Positions 63,191 through 64,000 of a DNA stretch of 64,000 nucleotides are shown here, in pieces; position 1 is the first letter of the stretch, and each line of letters starts with the position of its first letter. The stretch is from assembly GCF_021155765.1 (NCBI RefSeq), contig NC_060105.1, positions 11,379,001-11,443,000 of the forward strand, written 5' to 3'. The stretch is from Diprion similis (Eukaryota; Arthropoda; Insecta; Hymenoptera; Diprionidae). The notes under the pieces were generated by a model that did no database searches, was not told where the DNA came from, and saw only the letters and a program-made list of their open reading frames with translations. The translations under genes were made by a program, and so were the position numbers.

Positions 63191-64000
63191 TCTTCTTAAC
63201 TTTCTGACCACCTGCCATTGGGAATGATTATTTGGTCGAAGTTAGCAATTGTGGAAAGTTTTTGAAATTGGGGTTATTTTAATGTCTGGATCCATAGAGA
63301 TGAGATAGTTATGTAGATGGTCATTAAGAATGAGCAAAAATGATCGATTTTTTATTGAATCCATTTTTTTTTCTTTATGATTCGTTGAGTATGATCGATT
63401 GTTTTTCCGAGCCTATTCTTTTTTACATAACATACTCTCGTGAACGACGCAATGTGATAGCAATTTATGTTATTACAGTTTGAATTATTATCATTGTCTT
63501 ATTTAGTAAGTACCTGACCTATTTGATGTGATCAGTGAAAGATAAATGAATAATTTTACCTGAAATTGAAAAATATTTTAAATGAAACTGTAAATTATCG
63601 GAAAACTTTCCAGATATTAAGACTTCATATTAGAATTTACGAAATCTTGTTTTCAAATGTACCGTTTCAAAAAAATGCGAAGTAATCGATTAATCGATTA
63701 ATTTTTAAGAATTCAAACGAGTCGTATTTTTCCGGACTCGATTAATCGTTGCATCGATTATCTTTATAGCTTATTGTTAGCGCCATCACTGCAGACGAAT
63801 GTCTGAGATTCACTCTCAGATTTTAGTAGCAGTTACTCTATGTATTTCAATCCGGATTCAGTATTTCGGAAAACTTTGGCATTTTAAGGGGCTATATCAG
63901 TGTGACACTTTAAAAAAATTGATTTTTTTTCTTGCCCTTTTCTACAGTTTATACTTTCAAGAATATCCTGTGAAAATTTCAAGACCGTATCTCTAATACT
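63191..64000. other. Noncoding DNA to window end
   Basis: No exon recognised. A TTAA followed by GGGGCTATATCAG near 63885 resembles the outer end of the TTAA-GGGG elements seen at 40755. Confidence 0.4.

Noticed and set aside
62822..63211. Overlapping open frames on both strands in the GC-rich block, up to 129 codons
   Set aside because: High GC lowers stop-codon frequency so frames stay open by chance; a run of 17 C forces a polyproline or polyglycine stretch and no motif is recognisable.

Overview
This is animal nuclear DNA, most likely from an insect. The genes are split by GT-AG introns, the background is AT-rich, there are many microsatellites and small terminal-inverted-repeat elements, and the two gene families seen are typical of insects. 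A short TTAGG-type run and the style of the desaturase N-terminus fit Hymenoptera, but the order is an inference from memory and not demonstrated. There are no prokaryotic operons, no CRISPR array and no rRNA or tRNA gene that I could recognise.

Layout. (1) 1-18837, plus strand: a tandem cluster of three alpha-carbonic anhydrase (CA) genes. The first is only a C-terminal exon cut by the window edge (1-204). The second (809-2511) is a complete-looking 248-residue paralogue in which all three zinc-binding histidines are replaced, so it should be a non-catalytic CA-related protein. The third (16686-18837) keeps the three zinc histidines but has Arg at the proton-shuttle position and a basic C-terminal tail. 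(2) 4055-14515, between the second and third CA genes: a satellite complex made of about six 312-bp monomers, then 36 monomers of exactly 191 bp in unbroken register, then six 39-bp monomers, then decayed copies of the 312-bp family. (3) 19816-24671: gene-free AT-rich DNA between convergent genes. (4) 24672-35248, minus strand: a complete acyl-CoA delta-9-type desaturase with five coding exons (353 residues). Its coding sequence was joined from splice sites and stays in frame throughout, and its introns carry several small mobile elements. (5) 35249-64000: mostly noncoding, with fold-back elements, paired dispersed repeats, GC/CpG-rich blocks that could be promoters, poly-C/poly-G tracts, and two weak coding candidates (57847-57972 and 61813-62166).

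How the genes work together: the CA genes are neighbours by tandem duplication (shared intron positions and phases). The desaturase is an ER lipid enzyme with no evident functional link to them. The most unusual signals are the CA paralogue without zinc ligands, the indel-free 191-bp array with higher-order structure sitting inside the CA cluster, and a related family of fold-back elements with TCGC termini near 44-45 kb.
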